Source: an uncultured Bacteroidaceae bacterium
Lineage (GTDB): Bacteria > Bacteroidota > Bacteroidia > Bacteroidales > Bacteroidaceae
Length of the DNA stretch: 42,381 nt
Assembly: GCA_905234735.1 (NCBI GenBank)
Contig: CAJOJA010000022.1
Coordinates: 1 to 42,381, forward strand
Direction: 5' to 3'
Positions 1 to 7,941 of this stretch are shown here, piece after piece. The position numbers were made by a program, and so were the translations under genes. The notes below the pieces were generated by a model, which saw only the letters and a list, made by a program, of their open reading frames with translations, ran no database searches and was not told where the DNA came from. The number at the start of each line of letters is the position of its first letter. Position 1 is the first letter of the stretch.

Positions 1-25
1 GAGGGGCTTACTTTTCAAAAAAAGA

Positions 26-57
26 GTCCGCAATGCCTATTTATCGGCATCGCGGAC
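26..57. terminator. Hairpin, probable intrinsic terminator
   Basis: Inverted repeat with arms at 26-37 and 46-57 (outer GTCCGC/GCGGAC, inner ATGCC/GGCAT, one mismatch between them). Read on the minus strand it is followed by TCTTTTTTTG, the form of an intrinsic terminator. On the plus strand it could also end a gene lying left of the window. Confidence 0.6.
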
Positions 58-113
58 GATTATTAATGCTCATTTGAGTTTTAGCGGACAGCAATAATAT
101 TATTTGTTTTTTG

Positions 114-121
114 TACCTTTG
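114..121 (+). promoter_or_regulatory. Bacteroidetes-type -7 box before the ATPase pseudogene
   Basis: TACCTTTG matches the Bacteroidetes -7 consensus TAnnTTTG. It lies 27 nt upstream of the ATG at 148. No TTTG sits at the expected 19-20 nt spacing upstream, so only the -7 element is supported. Confidence 0.45.
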
Positions 122-147
122 CAGACGGAATCAAGTGATTCATCAGT

Positions 148-838
148 ATGTAAAGATTACAAGCCACATTCGACAAACTTCTGCGAGAAACGACATGTAA
201 GTTTCATCGATATATGTACGACCGCATAGACTGGCAGGTACCTCTTCATTGATGAAATTCATAAATATAAAGAATGGTCGCGCGAGCTGAAACTTATCTA
301 TGACCATCACTCAGAACTACACGTATTCCTTACAGGTTACTCCGTCCTTGATATTTCCAAGGGTGTTGCCGACTTGAGCCGACGTGTATTGACCTTCGAG
401 ATGCAAGGGCTCTCGTATCGCGAATATCTTTCATTGTTCCACCATATCGAGTTGCCCACCTATACCCTTCAGCAGATACTCTCTCAGCAGGTAGTGTTGC
501 CAAAAGGATTCTTGCCCATTCAGCATTTTGCCGACTACCTTAAGCGAGGGTATTATCCGTTTAGGGATGAAAACTTCGAGCGTTACATCATGCAGGTGGT
601 CAACGCCACACTCGAAGTGGACATTGCCCAATATGCCGACCTGTGCGCATGGTTGGAGAAAGCCGGACTCATCGGCCAACTTCGTGACAGTACAGGCGGC
701 ATACAGGGGCTTGGGAAAGTGGATAAAGTCTATCTCGACAACCCAACATTAATATATGTATGCTATGTAGTTAAAGATGACATAGAGACAGGTTATGGCA
801 ACATTATCCCGCTGTGGAAGTTTGGACTCACATATTAG
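148..838 (+). pseudogene. AAA+ ATPase with DUF4143-type C-terminus, multiply deleted
   Basis: Relic of the widespread AAA+ ATPase/DUF4143 family (about 380-400 aa when intact; cellular role poorly known). The ATG at 148 is followed at once by TAA. The same frame then reads RLQATFDKLLRETT to about 249, which matches the family N-terminus. The Walker A region that should follow is missing. The Walker B stretch LFIDEIHKYKEW resumes in another frame at 242, and that frame stays open to the stop at 838. Two further in-frame gaps are inferred from family architecture: between AQYADL and CAWLEKAGLIGQLRD, and between LDNPTLIYV and CYVVKDDIETGYGN. The authentic C-terminus IPLWKFGLTY is kept. The 374-838 part alone could still make a 154-aa protein, but without a nucleotide-binding P-loop it cannot be the ancestral enzyme. 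Confidence 0.8.
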
Positions 839-1022
839 GTCAAATTCCGGCTTTTTACCAGTGTACTTGCCATATCGTTTACAGTGGCTTCTTGTTTAAC
901 CTTGAGTCCGCTGAACACGTCCTTCTATTTGTATCTTCTTGTTGTGTCTTTGGTGATGATGGAAACCTTCATGGAGGATTAAGGATGAAAGGTTAGGGAT
1001 GTTACTTCGCGAGGGGGAGGGT

Positions 1023-1085
1023 TGTGACACGGGTGTCACAGCTTTTTGTCACGTATGTCACAAGGTTGTGTCACCCGTGTCACAA
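1023..1085. repeat. GTGTCAC repeat cluster
   Basis: The cluster opens with a perfect inverted repeat, TGTGACAC-GG-GTGTCACA (1023-1040). Four more TGTCAC copies in direct orientation follow. The TGTCAC starts at 1034, 1047, 1056, 1069 and 1078 are spaced 13, 9, 13 and 9 nt, which is a 22-bp period. The right part encodes the last residues of the minus-strand gene ending at 1058. From 839 to 1022 I see no gene. Confidence 0.7.
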
Positions 1086-1555
1086 GCACCTGCCTCGTGA
1101 GGGTACACGCGATCCATCTCGTTGGGGAAGTGCATGCATTGTATTTTGTGGTCGAACTTTGGCGCGGCCGTGTAGCCGTACTTGCGACGCAATTGTGCGA
1201 TGGCCTCTTGCATGGCCGGAGCTATGGGCCATCGTCCCTCGCGGAAGCGGTAGTATCGGCGACGCTCGCCAAACATCTGAATGAGTTCGGAGCGCATCTT
1301 CCGGAGGTCCTCCTGCCGCACATCGCTCAGCAGGCTTTTCATTCCGCGCACCATCACCACGGGTTCCATTCTCACGAACATCGGGCAGCGGCCGTCGCAG
1401 CTGCATGCCTTGGGCAGTACGCAGTTGTGTTCTTTCACGCTACGCGGCAGTACCGTGTGGCTCACATGCCGCAGGCACTCGTCTGCTTGCGGACAATCCC
1501 CGGCCAGGCACAGCGCCCAGTCGGAGGGGATTTCTTTATAGTTAATCTTCTTCAT
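1058..1555 (-). CDS. Small cysteine-containing protein, DUF6078-like
   Basis: A 165-aa protein from the MKKINYKEIP start; an ATG two codons upstream (1561) is equally possible. I recognise it only as resembling the Bacteroidales DUF6078 family. No function is known. Visible features are a paired-cysteine stretch near the N-terminus (CLAGDCPQADECLRH), a second Cys group (CVLPKACSCDGRCP) and a basic C-terminal half with RRRYYRFREGRWPI. The cysteines could bind metal, which is inference. There is no signal peptide or membrane segment. The C-terminal residues CDTGDTTL are encoded by the GTGTCAC repeat cluster, so the tail may be recent. A -7 box on the minus strand at 1588-1595 leaves a leader of roughly 20-25 nt and argues against the longer reading from 1624. 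Confidence 0.6.
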   Translation of the reverse strand: MKKINYKEIPSDWALCLAGDCPQADECLRHVSHTVLPRSVKEHNCVLPKACSCDGRCPMFVRMEPVVMVRGMKSLLSDVRQEDLRKMRSELIQMFGERRRYYRFREGRWPIAPAMQEAIAQLRRKYGYTAAPKFDHKIQCMHFPNEMDRVYPHEAGACDTGDTTL

Positions 1556-1587
1556 GGTCATGTTTTTATTGTTCTTGTTTAACGCTA

Positions 1588-1595
1588 CAAAGATA
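1588..1595 (-). promoter_or_regulatory. -7 box for the DUF6078-like gene
   Basis: TATCTTTG on the minus strand matches TAnnTTTG, about 27-33 nt upstream of the candidate ATGs at 1561 and 1555. A clear -33 TTTG at the usual spacing is not visible. Confidence 0.5.
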
Positions 1596-1649
1596 CAAAA
1601 AATAATAATTTCTGATACATACAATACCTATTTATTGGATTTTTCTTCC

Positions 1650-1657
1650 TATCTTTG
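1650..1657 (+). promoter_or_regulatory. -7 box for the esterase/GH43 operon
   Basis: TATCTTTG at 1650-1657 is 28 nt upstream of the ATG at 1686. It supports that start rather than the upstream in-frame ATG at 1554, which would lie before the promoter. Confidence 0.55.
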
Positions 1658-1685
1658 CTACCGCAATATTCAAATTAACTACGGT

Positions 1686-3407
1686 ATGAAGAAACTACTC
1701 TCATTAATCTTGCTGTGCGTGGCCACAAGTGCTATGGCACAGCCCAAAGTGTGGAAAGACGTAAATTATGCAGGCGACGAACTGGAGGCCCACCGCATGG
1801 ACATCTACCTGCCCCAGACAGAGCAGGCCAGTTACAAGGTCGTGATGGTCATCTACGGCAGTGCGTGGTTCTCGAACAACATGAAGGGGGCCGCCTACGG
1901 AGCGGTGGGCAAGGCACTGACGGATGCCGGCTTTGCCGTAGTGTGCATCAACCACCGTTCGAGCGGCGATGCCAAGTTCCCCGCTCAGATTCACGACGTG
2001 AAAGGCGCCCTGCGCTTCATTCGCGCCCATGCCGCCGAGTACAGGTTCGACACCTCGTTCATCGGCATCACGGGCTACTCCAGTGGCGGCCATCTGTCGT
2101 CGCTGGCCGGTGTGACCAACGGACTGAAGAAACGCACCGTGGGCAACACCACCGTCGACCTGGAGGGAGGCGTTGGCGGCAACCTCGGCTACTCCAGCTG
2201 TGTGGATGCCGTAGTGGACTGGTTCGGCCCCGTGGATATGGCACACATGGAGAACTGCCAGACGGTAAAGGACGAAAAGTCGCCCGAGGCTGCCCTCATC
2301 GGCGGAGCACCAAAGGACAATCCCGACCTGGTGACGCTCATCAGCCCCATCACCTACGTCTGTGACCATGCTCCGCGTTTCCTCGTCTTCCACGGCGATG
2401 CCGACAACGTAGTGCCCCACTGCCAGAGCGAACGTTTCTCCAAAGCCCTGCAGCAGGCTGGATGTCTGGAGGCCTTCATCACCGTCCCCGGTGGTCAGCA
2501 TGGCCCTGTGACCTTCAACGAAGGCACCTTCCGTCGGATGACAGACTTCTTTCGGAAAGAGGCCGCCCAGTCACGCATCGTCGAGAAGGGTGGCACAGGG
2601 CCCTACAAGGCTGTGATGAGGGAGGAACCCTCGCTGCCCGCCCACACCGTATTTGCTCCGCAGGACCTTTCGAAGTTCAACAAGGAGAATCCTCTGCCCG
2701 TGCTCGTCTGGGGCAATGGAGCCTGCACCAATTCACCGTGGGAGCACTTCAAGTTTCTCAACGAAATCGCCTCGCACGGCTTCCTCGTCGTGGCCACGGG
2801 CTACATCCCCATGGAGGAGAAACCCTATCAGGGCCCCATGTCCACCACGCAGCAACAGATTGAGAGCATCGACTGGGCCATGGCACAGAATGCCGACCCC
2901 GCCTCGCCTTATTACAACAAGATAGACGTCAGGAACATCTGTGCCTCCGGCATGTCGTGTGGCGGTCTGCAGACACTCTATAACTGTGCCGACCCACGCA
3001 TCAAGACCCTGATGATATGCAATAGCGGACTCTTCAAGGTGCAGAATGCCCACCAGGCCGTGGGCGGTATGCCCATGCCCCAGAAGTCGAAGCTGAAGGA
3101 GATTCACACACCGGTCATCTACATTCTGGGGGGCAAGGAAGATATCGCCTACGAAAACGGCATGGACGACTTCCACCTCATCAAGCACGTTCCCGCCTGT
3201 GCTGCCAACTATCCCGTGGGCCACGGCGGCACCTACCGTCAGCCCCACGGCGGCGAGTTCAGCATCGTGGCACTGGCCTGGCTGCAGTGGCAACTGAAGG
3301 GCGACCAGCAGGCTGCCAAGATGTTCGTCGGCAAGGACTGCGAACTGTCGAAGCGCGAGGGCTGGACCATTGAGAAGAATGAAAGAATGAGAAAGATGAA
3401 AAAATGA
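1686..3407 (+). CDS. Exported two-domain alpha/beta-hydrolase esterase
   Basis: 573 aa with a signal peptide (MKKLLSLILLCVATSAMAQ). Domain 1 (about residues 25-295) is a BD-FAE/lipase-like alpha/beta hydrolase: GYSSGGH gives the G-x-S-x-G nucleophile S132, D240 in HGDADNVVP is the likely acid and H272 in PGGQHG the likely base. Domain 2 (about 320-545) is a second alpha/beta hydrolase: GMSCG gives S424, with D486 and H513 as probable partners. Both triads look intact. Its stop overlaps the start of a GH43 glycosidase by 4 nt, so they are almost certainly co-expressed. The context suggests removal of acetyl or feruloyl esters from xylan while GH43 cuts side chains or xylosyl units. Substrate is inference. 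The fold and export are well supported. Confidence 0.85.
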   Translation: MKKLLSLILLCVATSAMAQPKVWKDVNYAGDELEAHRMDIYLPQTEQASYKVVMVIYGSAWFSNNMKGAAYGAVGKALTDAGFAVVCINHRSSGDAKFPAQIHDVKGALRFIRAHAAEYRFDTSFIGITGYSSGGHLSSLAGVTNGLKKRTVGNTTVDLEGGVGGNLGYSSCVDAVVDWFGPVDMAHMENCQTVKDEKSPEAALIGGAPKDNPDLVTLISPITYVCDHAPRFLVFHGDADNVVPHCQSERFSKALQQAGCLEAFITVPGGQHGPVTFNEGTFRRMTDFFRKEAAQSRIVEKGGTGPYKAVMREEPSLPAHTVFAPQDLSKFNKENPLPVLVWGNGACTNSPWEHFKFLNEIASHGFLVVATGYIPMEEKPYQGPMSTTQQQIESIDWAMAQNADPASPYYNKIDVRNICASGMSCGGLQTLYNCADPRIKTLMICNSGLFKVQNAHQAVGGMPMPQKSKLKEIHTPVIYILGGKEDIAYENGMDDFHLIKHVPACAANYPVGHGGTYRQPHGGEFSIVALAWLQWQLKGDQQAAKMFVGKDCELSKREGWTIEKNERMRKMKK

Positions 3408-5035
3408 AGAAAGATATGCGATACCACATTCTTGCAGCACTGCTGCTCCTATCCGCAACGGCCAACGCCGACGACTATGCTACGCTCCACACCGAGAAGA
3501 TTCAGAATCCGGTATTGTGGGCCGACACGCCCGACCCCGACATCCTCCGCGTGGGCGACACCTATTACCTCGTCTCCACCACCATGCACCTCATGCCCGG
3601 TGCCCCCGTCATGGCCTCGAAGGACTTGAAGAACTGGGAGACAGTGGGCTACATCTTCGACCGCCTGACCGACTCGCCCAAGTACGACCTGCAGCAGGGC
3701 ACGGTGTACGGACGCGGCCAATGGGCAACGTCGCTGAAGTACCACAACGGACGCTTCTATGCCCTGCTGGCTCCCAACGAGGGCGGGCCGATGGGCGACA
3801 CCTACATCTTCACGGCCGAACGCGCTGAAGGTCCCTGGACTATCCTCTCCCGTATGCGCCACTTTCACGACTGCTCGCTCTTCTTCGACGATGACAATCG
3901 CGTCTATGTCATCTACGGCACGGGCGAACTGATGGAGCTGAAACCCGACCTCTCCGATGTCATTGAGGGCACACACCGGCGAATCTTCCAGCGCGAAGAG
4001 GACGAACGGGGACTGCTCGAGGGAAGCCGCATGGTCAAGCACAACGGCAAGTACTACCTGCTCATGATTTCCCACACCTATGCCCCCGGGCGCCATCGTC
4101 GCGAGGTGTGCTACCGTGCCGACGACATCCACGGCCCCTACGAGAAGCAGGTCGTTCTGGAAAGCGAGTTCGGAGGCTTCCCCTATGAGGCACAGGGCAC
4201 CATCTTCGACACCCCCGACGGTGACTGGTACGGCATCATCTTCCAGGACCGTGGCGGTGTGGGGCGCGTGCTCACCCTGATGCCCTGTCGCTGGATAAAC
4301 GGCTGGCCCATGCTCGGCGACGAGAACGGACGTGTGCCGGAAACGGTGCGCCCACTGGTCAGCGGGCAACCCGAGACGGGCATCGTCAAGAGCGACGACT
4401 TCTCTACCCCACGCCTTGGCCTCCACTGGCAGTGGAACCACAACCCTATCGACGACGCCTGGTCGCTCACAGAGAAGCCCGGCCATCTCCGGCTGAAAAC
4501 CTCTCGCGTGGTCGACAACCTATACCTCGCCCCCAACACACTGACCCAGCGCATGGAGGGGCCGACGTGCAGCGGTGGCATCGTCCTGGACCTCGCAAGG
4601 ATGAAGGACGGTGATTGCACAGGCCTGGCTGCCTTCAACGGCGACACGGGAGCACTGACCGTGAAGAGACAAGGGAAACGCTTCGTTCTGGAAATGAGCG
4701 AAATGGCCGTTCAACTCTCCGAGCGGGACAAGGAGGTGACGAAGGTGGACGAAAAGGTTGTGGAGACCGTAGCCCTGAGCCAGACCAAAGTGTGGCTGCG
4801 CATCGATGCCGACTTCCGTCCCAACGGGAAGGGCGGTGGCAACGACGCTGCCAGCTTCTACTACAGCCTTGACGGCAAGCAATGGACACAAATCGGAAGC
4901 CCCGACTACCGGATGCGCTTCGACTATCGACGCTTCTTCATGGGTAGCAAGTTCGCCATCTTCTGCTATGCCACCAAGAAGAGCGGTGGCTACGTGGACA
5001 TCGACGCGTTCGACTACACCAGAAGCACCAAATAG
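3404..5035 (+). CDS. Glycoside hydrolase family 43 (xylosidase/arabinofuranosidase type)
   Basis: 543 aa with an N-terminal signal peptide ending near ATANA. The five-bladed GH43 catalytic domain occupies about residues 33-320. Likely catalytic residues are D44 (general base, TPDPDI), D156 (pKa modulator, HDCSLFFDDD) and E206 (general acid, LLEGSRM). The C-terminal region (about 345-540) looks like the beta-sandwich found in beta-xylosidases of this family. GH43 enzymes mostly release xylose or arabinose from xylan and arabinan; the exact specificity cannot be read here. The start codon overlaps the stop of the upstream esterase (ATGA), indicating translational coupling. trhA follows after 38 nt. 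Confidence 0.88.
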   Translation: MKKDMRYHILAALLLLSATANADDYATLHTEKIQNPVLWADTPDPDILRVGDTYYLVSTTMHLMPGAPVMASKDLKNWETVGYIFDRLTDSPKYDLQQGTVYGRGQWATSLKYHNGRFYALLAPNEGGPMGDTYIFTAERAEGPWTILSRMRHFHDCSLFFDDDNRVYVIYGTGELMELKPDLSDVIEGTHRRIFQREEDERGLLEGSRMVKHNGKYYLLMISHTYAPGRHRREVCYRADDIHGPYEKQVVLESEFGGFPYEAQGTIFDTPDGDWYGIIFQDRGGVGRVLTLMPCRWINGWPMLGDENGRVPETVRPLVSGQPETGIVKSDDFSTPRLGLHWQWNHNPIDDAWSLTEKPGHLRLKTSRVVDNLYLAPNTLTQRMEGPTCSGGIVLDLARMKDGDCTGLAAFNGDTGALTVKRQGKRFVLEMSEMAVQLSERDKEVTKVDEKVVETVALSQTKVWLRIDADFRPNGKGGGNDAASFYYSLDGKQWTQIGSPDYRMRFDYRRFFMGSKFAIFCYATKKSGGYVDIDAFDYTRSTK

Positions 5036-5073
5036 GAGGCTCACTCCCTCCGTCGGGATTAGAAAGTCAGACA

Positions 5074-5715
5074 ATGGCAATACACTATACGAAGAGAGAG
5101 GAAATCATCAATTCGTCGTCACACGGCCTGGGCATTCTGCTGGGCCTGGTCGTGGGAGGAGTGTTCCTCTACTGGGTCCACCGGCAGGGCGACGACTGGG
5201 CCAAATTCAGTGTCTGGCTCTACCTCTTCGGCATGCTCTCGTCCTATGTGGCCTCGACCGTCTATCATGCCCTTCCGGCCAAATGGAAGGCCCGCGAGTT
5301 GCTGCGCAAGTTCGACCACGCCGCCATCTACTGGCACATCGCCGGTTCCTACTCCCCCATCACGCTCATTGCCCTGCGCCAGCAGGGACTATGGGGCTGG
5401 GGACTGTTCGCCTTCGTGTGGGGCTGCGCCGCGGTGGGTACCGTGATGAGCTTCCGCCGCCTGCAGGAGCACAGCAACTTGGAGACGGTCTGCTTCATCG
5501 CCATGGGGTTGTCGTGCCTCGTGGCCCTGAAACCCCTGCTCGACACCATCCCCACCTCGTTCGCCTGGATTGTGGCCGAGGGCGTCTGCTACATCACCGG
5601 AGCCCTGTTCTACACGCTCCACCAACGCCCCTACATGCACTCCGTTTTCCACTTCTTCGTGCTTGCCGGCTCCGTCTGCCACATCGTGGCCGTATGGGGC
5701 ATGCTGAATATGTGA
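5074..5715 (+). CDS. trhA: TrhA/hemolysin III family membrane protein (PAQR superfamily)
   Basis: 213 aa, the usual family length, with about seven hydrophobic helices. Diagnostic motifs are NSSSHGLGI near the N-terminus, STVYHAL, FDHAAIYWHIAGSYSPIT, and the C-terminal HSVFHFFVLAGSVCHI. The conserved His and Asp residues are those thought to bind metal in PAQR proteins. Family members are linked to membrane-lipid and fluidity homeostasis; older names say hemolysin, although toxin activity is doubtful. It follows the GH43 gene by 38 nt on the same strand and may be read through from that operon. A strong hairpin begins at its stop codon. Confidence 0.9.
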   Translation: MAIHYTKREEIINSSSHGLGILLGLVVGGVFLYWVHRQGDDWAKFSVWLYLFGMLSSYVASTVYHALPAKWKARELLRKFDHAAIYWHIAGSYSPITLIALRQQGLWGWGLFAFVWGCAAVGTVMSFRRLQEHSNLETVCFIAMGLSCLVALKPLLDTIPTSFAWIVAEGVCYITGALFYTLHQRPYMHSVFHFFVLAGSVCHIVAVWGMLNM

Positions 5716-5755
5716 AACGCCTGCGGCAGGCACTGATGGCCACCGCAGGCGTTTC
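5714..5755 (+). terminator. Terminator hairpin after trhA
   Basis: Perfect 13-bp inverted repeat GAAACGCCTGCGG / CCGCAGGCGTTTC (arms 5714-5726 and 5743-5755), overlapping the trhA stop codon and followed by GCGTTTTAC. The T tract is short but the stem is long. Confidence 0.7.
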
Positions 5756-5776
5756 GCGTTTTACAATGTAATTACT

Positions 5777-5912
5777 TACCAGGCGCCTTCCCAGCTGTTA
5801 CCTGTTCCGTCAAACTCAACGGTGCTGCTGTCAAGTCCGGTGCTGGCAACTGAGGGTTTGAATACTCGTTTCTGTCGATTTTCCTTTGTTGAGACAAAAC
5901 GGATAAAGGCAG
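5777..5912 (-). other. Possible remnant reading frame
   Basis: On the minus strand one frame reads KPSVASTGLDSSTVEFDGTG and ends NSWEGAW followed by TAA at about 5777. Its acidic, Ser/Thr/Gly-rich, Trp-ended composition looks protein-like, but I see no start codon and no recognisable family. It runs upstream through the GC-rich repeat at 5913-5946 and stays open, in the same phase as the RelE remnant, up to that gene's stop at 6016. It may be the tail of a lost exported protein or chance. Confidence 0.25.
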
Positions 5913-5946
5913 ACCCACCCCCTGCCCCTCCCTGTGAGGGAGGCGA
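5913..5946. repeat. GC-rich palindromic intergenic element
   Basis: Contains the perfect inverted repeat CCTCCCT-GTG-AGGGAGG (5927-5943) next to ACCCACCCCCTGCCC. Elements of this look are common between genes in Prevotella-like genomes as I recall them. Only one copy is in this window, so its repeat status is inference. Confidence 0.45.
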
Positions 5947-5959
5947 GTAGATACCAAAA

Positions 5960-5990
5960 CCGCCGGGACTCCTTGCGGATGTCTCGGCGG
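5960..5990. terminator. Bidirectional terminator between convergent genes
   Basis: A 10-bp stem CCGCCGGGAC / GTCTCGGCGG (one G-T pair) is followed by ATATTTTTTC on the plus strand and by TTTTGG on the minus strand. It lies between trhA (plus) and the RelE remnant (minus), as expected for a shared terminator. Confidence 0.65.
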
Positions 5991-6015
5991 ATATTTTTTC
6001 GGGTGAGGGGAATTG

Positions 6016-6318
6016 TTATTCCATACGTTTCATGATGTCGCGCAGGAAGATATCGCTGACGTTTTCGTAGTCGGCTTTGTCGTAGATGTAGAGCAGTTGC
6101 AGTTCGTCGGCCACGATTCGCACACGGATGATGAGCTGTGCGCCGCCACTCTTGCCGCGCCCCTTCGATGTGATGGCCATCCTTACTTGCCGGACACCGT
6201 CCTCGAGTTCTACACCTTGCATGGGGTTTTGCAGTAGCGAGGCCAGCAGGCGTTCGAAGTCTTGCTGCTGCGACTTGTGGCGTTTCTTCAGCCGCTTATA
6301 GGCTGAGTGAAAATGCAA
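6016..6318 (-). pseudogene. RelE/ParE-superfamily toxin, 5'-truncated, no antitoxin
   Basis: About 98 residues matching the RelE-like type II toxin family (ribosome-linked mRNA interferases or relatives). The stretch YKRLKKRHKSQQQDFERLL, followed by LASLLQNPMQGVELEDGVRQ, VRMAITSKGRGKSGG and a C-terminal ADYENVSDIFLRDIM, is typical. The reading begins only at a TTG (6318); the in-frame codon three positions upstream is a stop and no ATG exists. The family's first 10-15 residues, which form the initial beta strand, are missing. Upstream sequence is non-coding repeat-like DNA, and no antitoxin gene is adjacent. It is therefore most simply a decayed toxin gene. Translation from the TTG cannot be excluded. 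Confidence 0.7.
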
Positions 6319-6471
6319 ATTTCCTCAGAAATAGTATCCGTTTGTCTCAGTATGTTAAAAATCGCGTTAGCGAGTGAAGAGTCAAACCTGTTTGAACTCT
6401 TCCGAGCGTTGAGATTTTCGAGGCGAAGCCTCAAGGTTCGCGCAAGCCGAATGCAAAGTGAAAGCTTGTTT
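6319..6471. other. Non-coding spacer with palindrome, probably repeat-derived
   Basis: No gene is visible. It contains the imperfect palindrome GAGTCAAACCTGTTTGAACTC (6379-6399), one base over a perfect mirror of its arms, then a GAGCGTTGAG stretch. A related string, CAAACTTGTTTGAGG followed by TGAGCG, occurs at 10021-10046 by the serB promoters, suggesting a dispersed family. Confidence 0.4.
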
Positions 6472-7941
6472 TCAGTATTTGCCGATGACTTTCTTGTCCC
6501 CTTTAATATAAACTCCCTTGGGAGTAGAGGTGTCGTTCAGCAGGCGGCCCTGCATGTCATATATGCGGGCAGAGGGTGTTTCTGAAGGAGAATTCTGTGG
6601 GCTGATGGCTGTTTCTCCACTTGTCAATTGGAGATACTCTTGCCGTGCGTTGGCAATCAGTTGGACAAACGAAGGCATGTTGTTCATCTGTGCAAGCACG
6701 CAACTTGCCATCACACGCCCGGCCTGCACATCGCTGGCATAGTGATAGCCCACGATGACGCGACTGCGCCCTACCTCATAACCGCGCTTCAGTATCGTTG
6801 TGGCGCTGTCGGGCATTACCTCGCTCAGCGACAGTGCAAGTCCCCAGGCCATCATGGCGTGTGCCGAAGGATAACTCGACTTTCCGACATTGGCAGCCTC
6901 TTCTTCTGGAATAGCAGTTGGCTCACCCAACTGCACAAATGGAGGCTTGCGGAAATAGACATTCTTCATTGTTGAGCCGGCTGTAAGAAACTGGTCAACA
7001 GCGGTCGATATCAATGCATAGATGGCGGGCGTGCCCTCTTCACTCAGCGTGATGCCGGCACAGGGAGTGAACATGTGTGCGAATACATCGATAGTATACT
7101 CTGCATCCTCTATAGCCTGCTTTCCACGTTCAGTGCCGCGCTCACCCTTACCCATCCAATAATGTGCCATATCGCCATAGTAGCGGACCGAGGCTGTGTC
7201 GATAGGTGCATCGAGTACCCGCTTCAGGCTTGGCCAAGTGATATCCTCAGGAGCCGAAGTATTTGTCAACTGCCTGTATTCCTTGCTGGCAGCGGCGAAA
7301 TCCTTTTGGAACTCCTCTGTCTGTTGAATCAGAGCGAATGTGGCCGATGCCGTGAGGCGTGCGGCGTCAACATCGCTTTGCCAGTGTGCACCAACGATGA
7401 CGCGGCTCTGACCATACTCAAAACCTCGGCGTAGAATAGTGTCCTGCAGTTCCGGCACCAATTGTGCCAGCGTCAGTGCCACCGTCCATGAGCGTGCCGT
7501 ATGAGCCGAAGGGTATGAGCCGTTTCCTTTCAGGTCGTCATAGTCGTCGAATTCGCCCCATGTGTATTCATTCATCCTATCAAAGGGACGTTGTCGCATG
7601 TACTTCTGTTTGGGCGCCTTTGTGCTACGGCTGCCAGTATTTCCTGCACGTCGTATAAGTTGCCATAGGGCGGGTGTCGTCTGCTGGCTGATGGTGATGC
7701 CAAGTGCCTCGCTAAAGACGGTACACATACGTACCGTGCCGTTCAGCGACTCCCAACTTGCCTGTCGCCCACGCTCAGTGTTGCGCATCGACTTGCCCCA
7801 TATCCACTGCTGGAAATCATCGACAAAGGCCAAACTGGCCGTATCAGGTGGGGCTGGCAGATATTTACCAGCGTCGGCGTGGCTGTCCTGCGCCAAATAG
7901 ACTGTGTCTTGTGCCGTATCGCTGTCGCATTCTTTCATCAT
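6472..7941 (-). CDS. Tandem-domain PAP2 acid phosphatase (paralogue A)
   Basis: 489 aa with two PAP2/class A acid-phosphatase domains. Domain 1 is complete: K111-x6-R118-P119, PSAH (144-147) and SR-x5-H186-x3-D190. Domain 2 has PSAH (358-361) and SR-x5-H400-x3-D404, but the phosphate-binding Arg of the first motif is Pro (K326-x6-P333-P334), so it may be weak or inactive. The tail from ARIYDMQGRLL to KGVYIKGDKKV resembles a type IX secretion sorting signal, implying export, yet the N-terminus MMKECDSDTAQD is not a signal peptide. No in-frame ATG lies upstream, so the 5' end may have been lost or the start misplaced. Related to the gene at 10123-11637. PAP2 enzymes remove phosphate from lipids, nucleotides or sugars; substrate unknown. 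Divergent from ttcA. Confidence 0.8.
   Translation of the reverse strand: MMKECDSDTAQDTVYLAQDSHADAGKYLPAPPDTASLAFVDDFQQWIWGKSMRNTERGRQASWESLNGTVRMCTVFSEALGITISQQTTPALWQLIRRAGNTGSRSTKAPKQKYMRQRPFDRMNEYTWGEFDDYDDLKGNGSYPSAHTARSWTVALTLAQLVPELQDTILRRGFEYGQSRVIVGAHWQSDVDAARLTASATFALIQQTEEFQKDFAAASKEYRQLTNTSAPEDITWPSLKRVLDAPIDTASVRYYGDMAHYWMGKGERGTERGKQAIEDAEYTIDVFAHMFTPCAGITLSEEGTPAIYALISTAVDQFLTAGSTMKNVYFRKPPFVQLGEPTAIPEEEAANVGKSSYPSAHAMMAWGLALSLSEVMPDSATTILKRGYEVGRSRVIVGYHYASDVQAGRVMASCVLAQMNNMPSFVQLIANARQEYLQLTSGETAISPQNSPSETPSARIYDMQGRLLNDTSTPKGVYIKGDKKVIGKY

Noticed and set aside
1023..1085. CRISPR array
   Set aside because: Units are 6-8 nt with 3-7-nt gaps; there are no 20-40-nt spacers and no cas genes.
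1554..1685. Extended start of the esterase
   Set aside because: It precedes the -7 box at 1650 and would hide the signal peptide.
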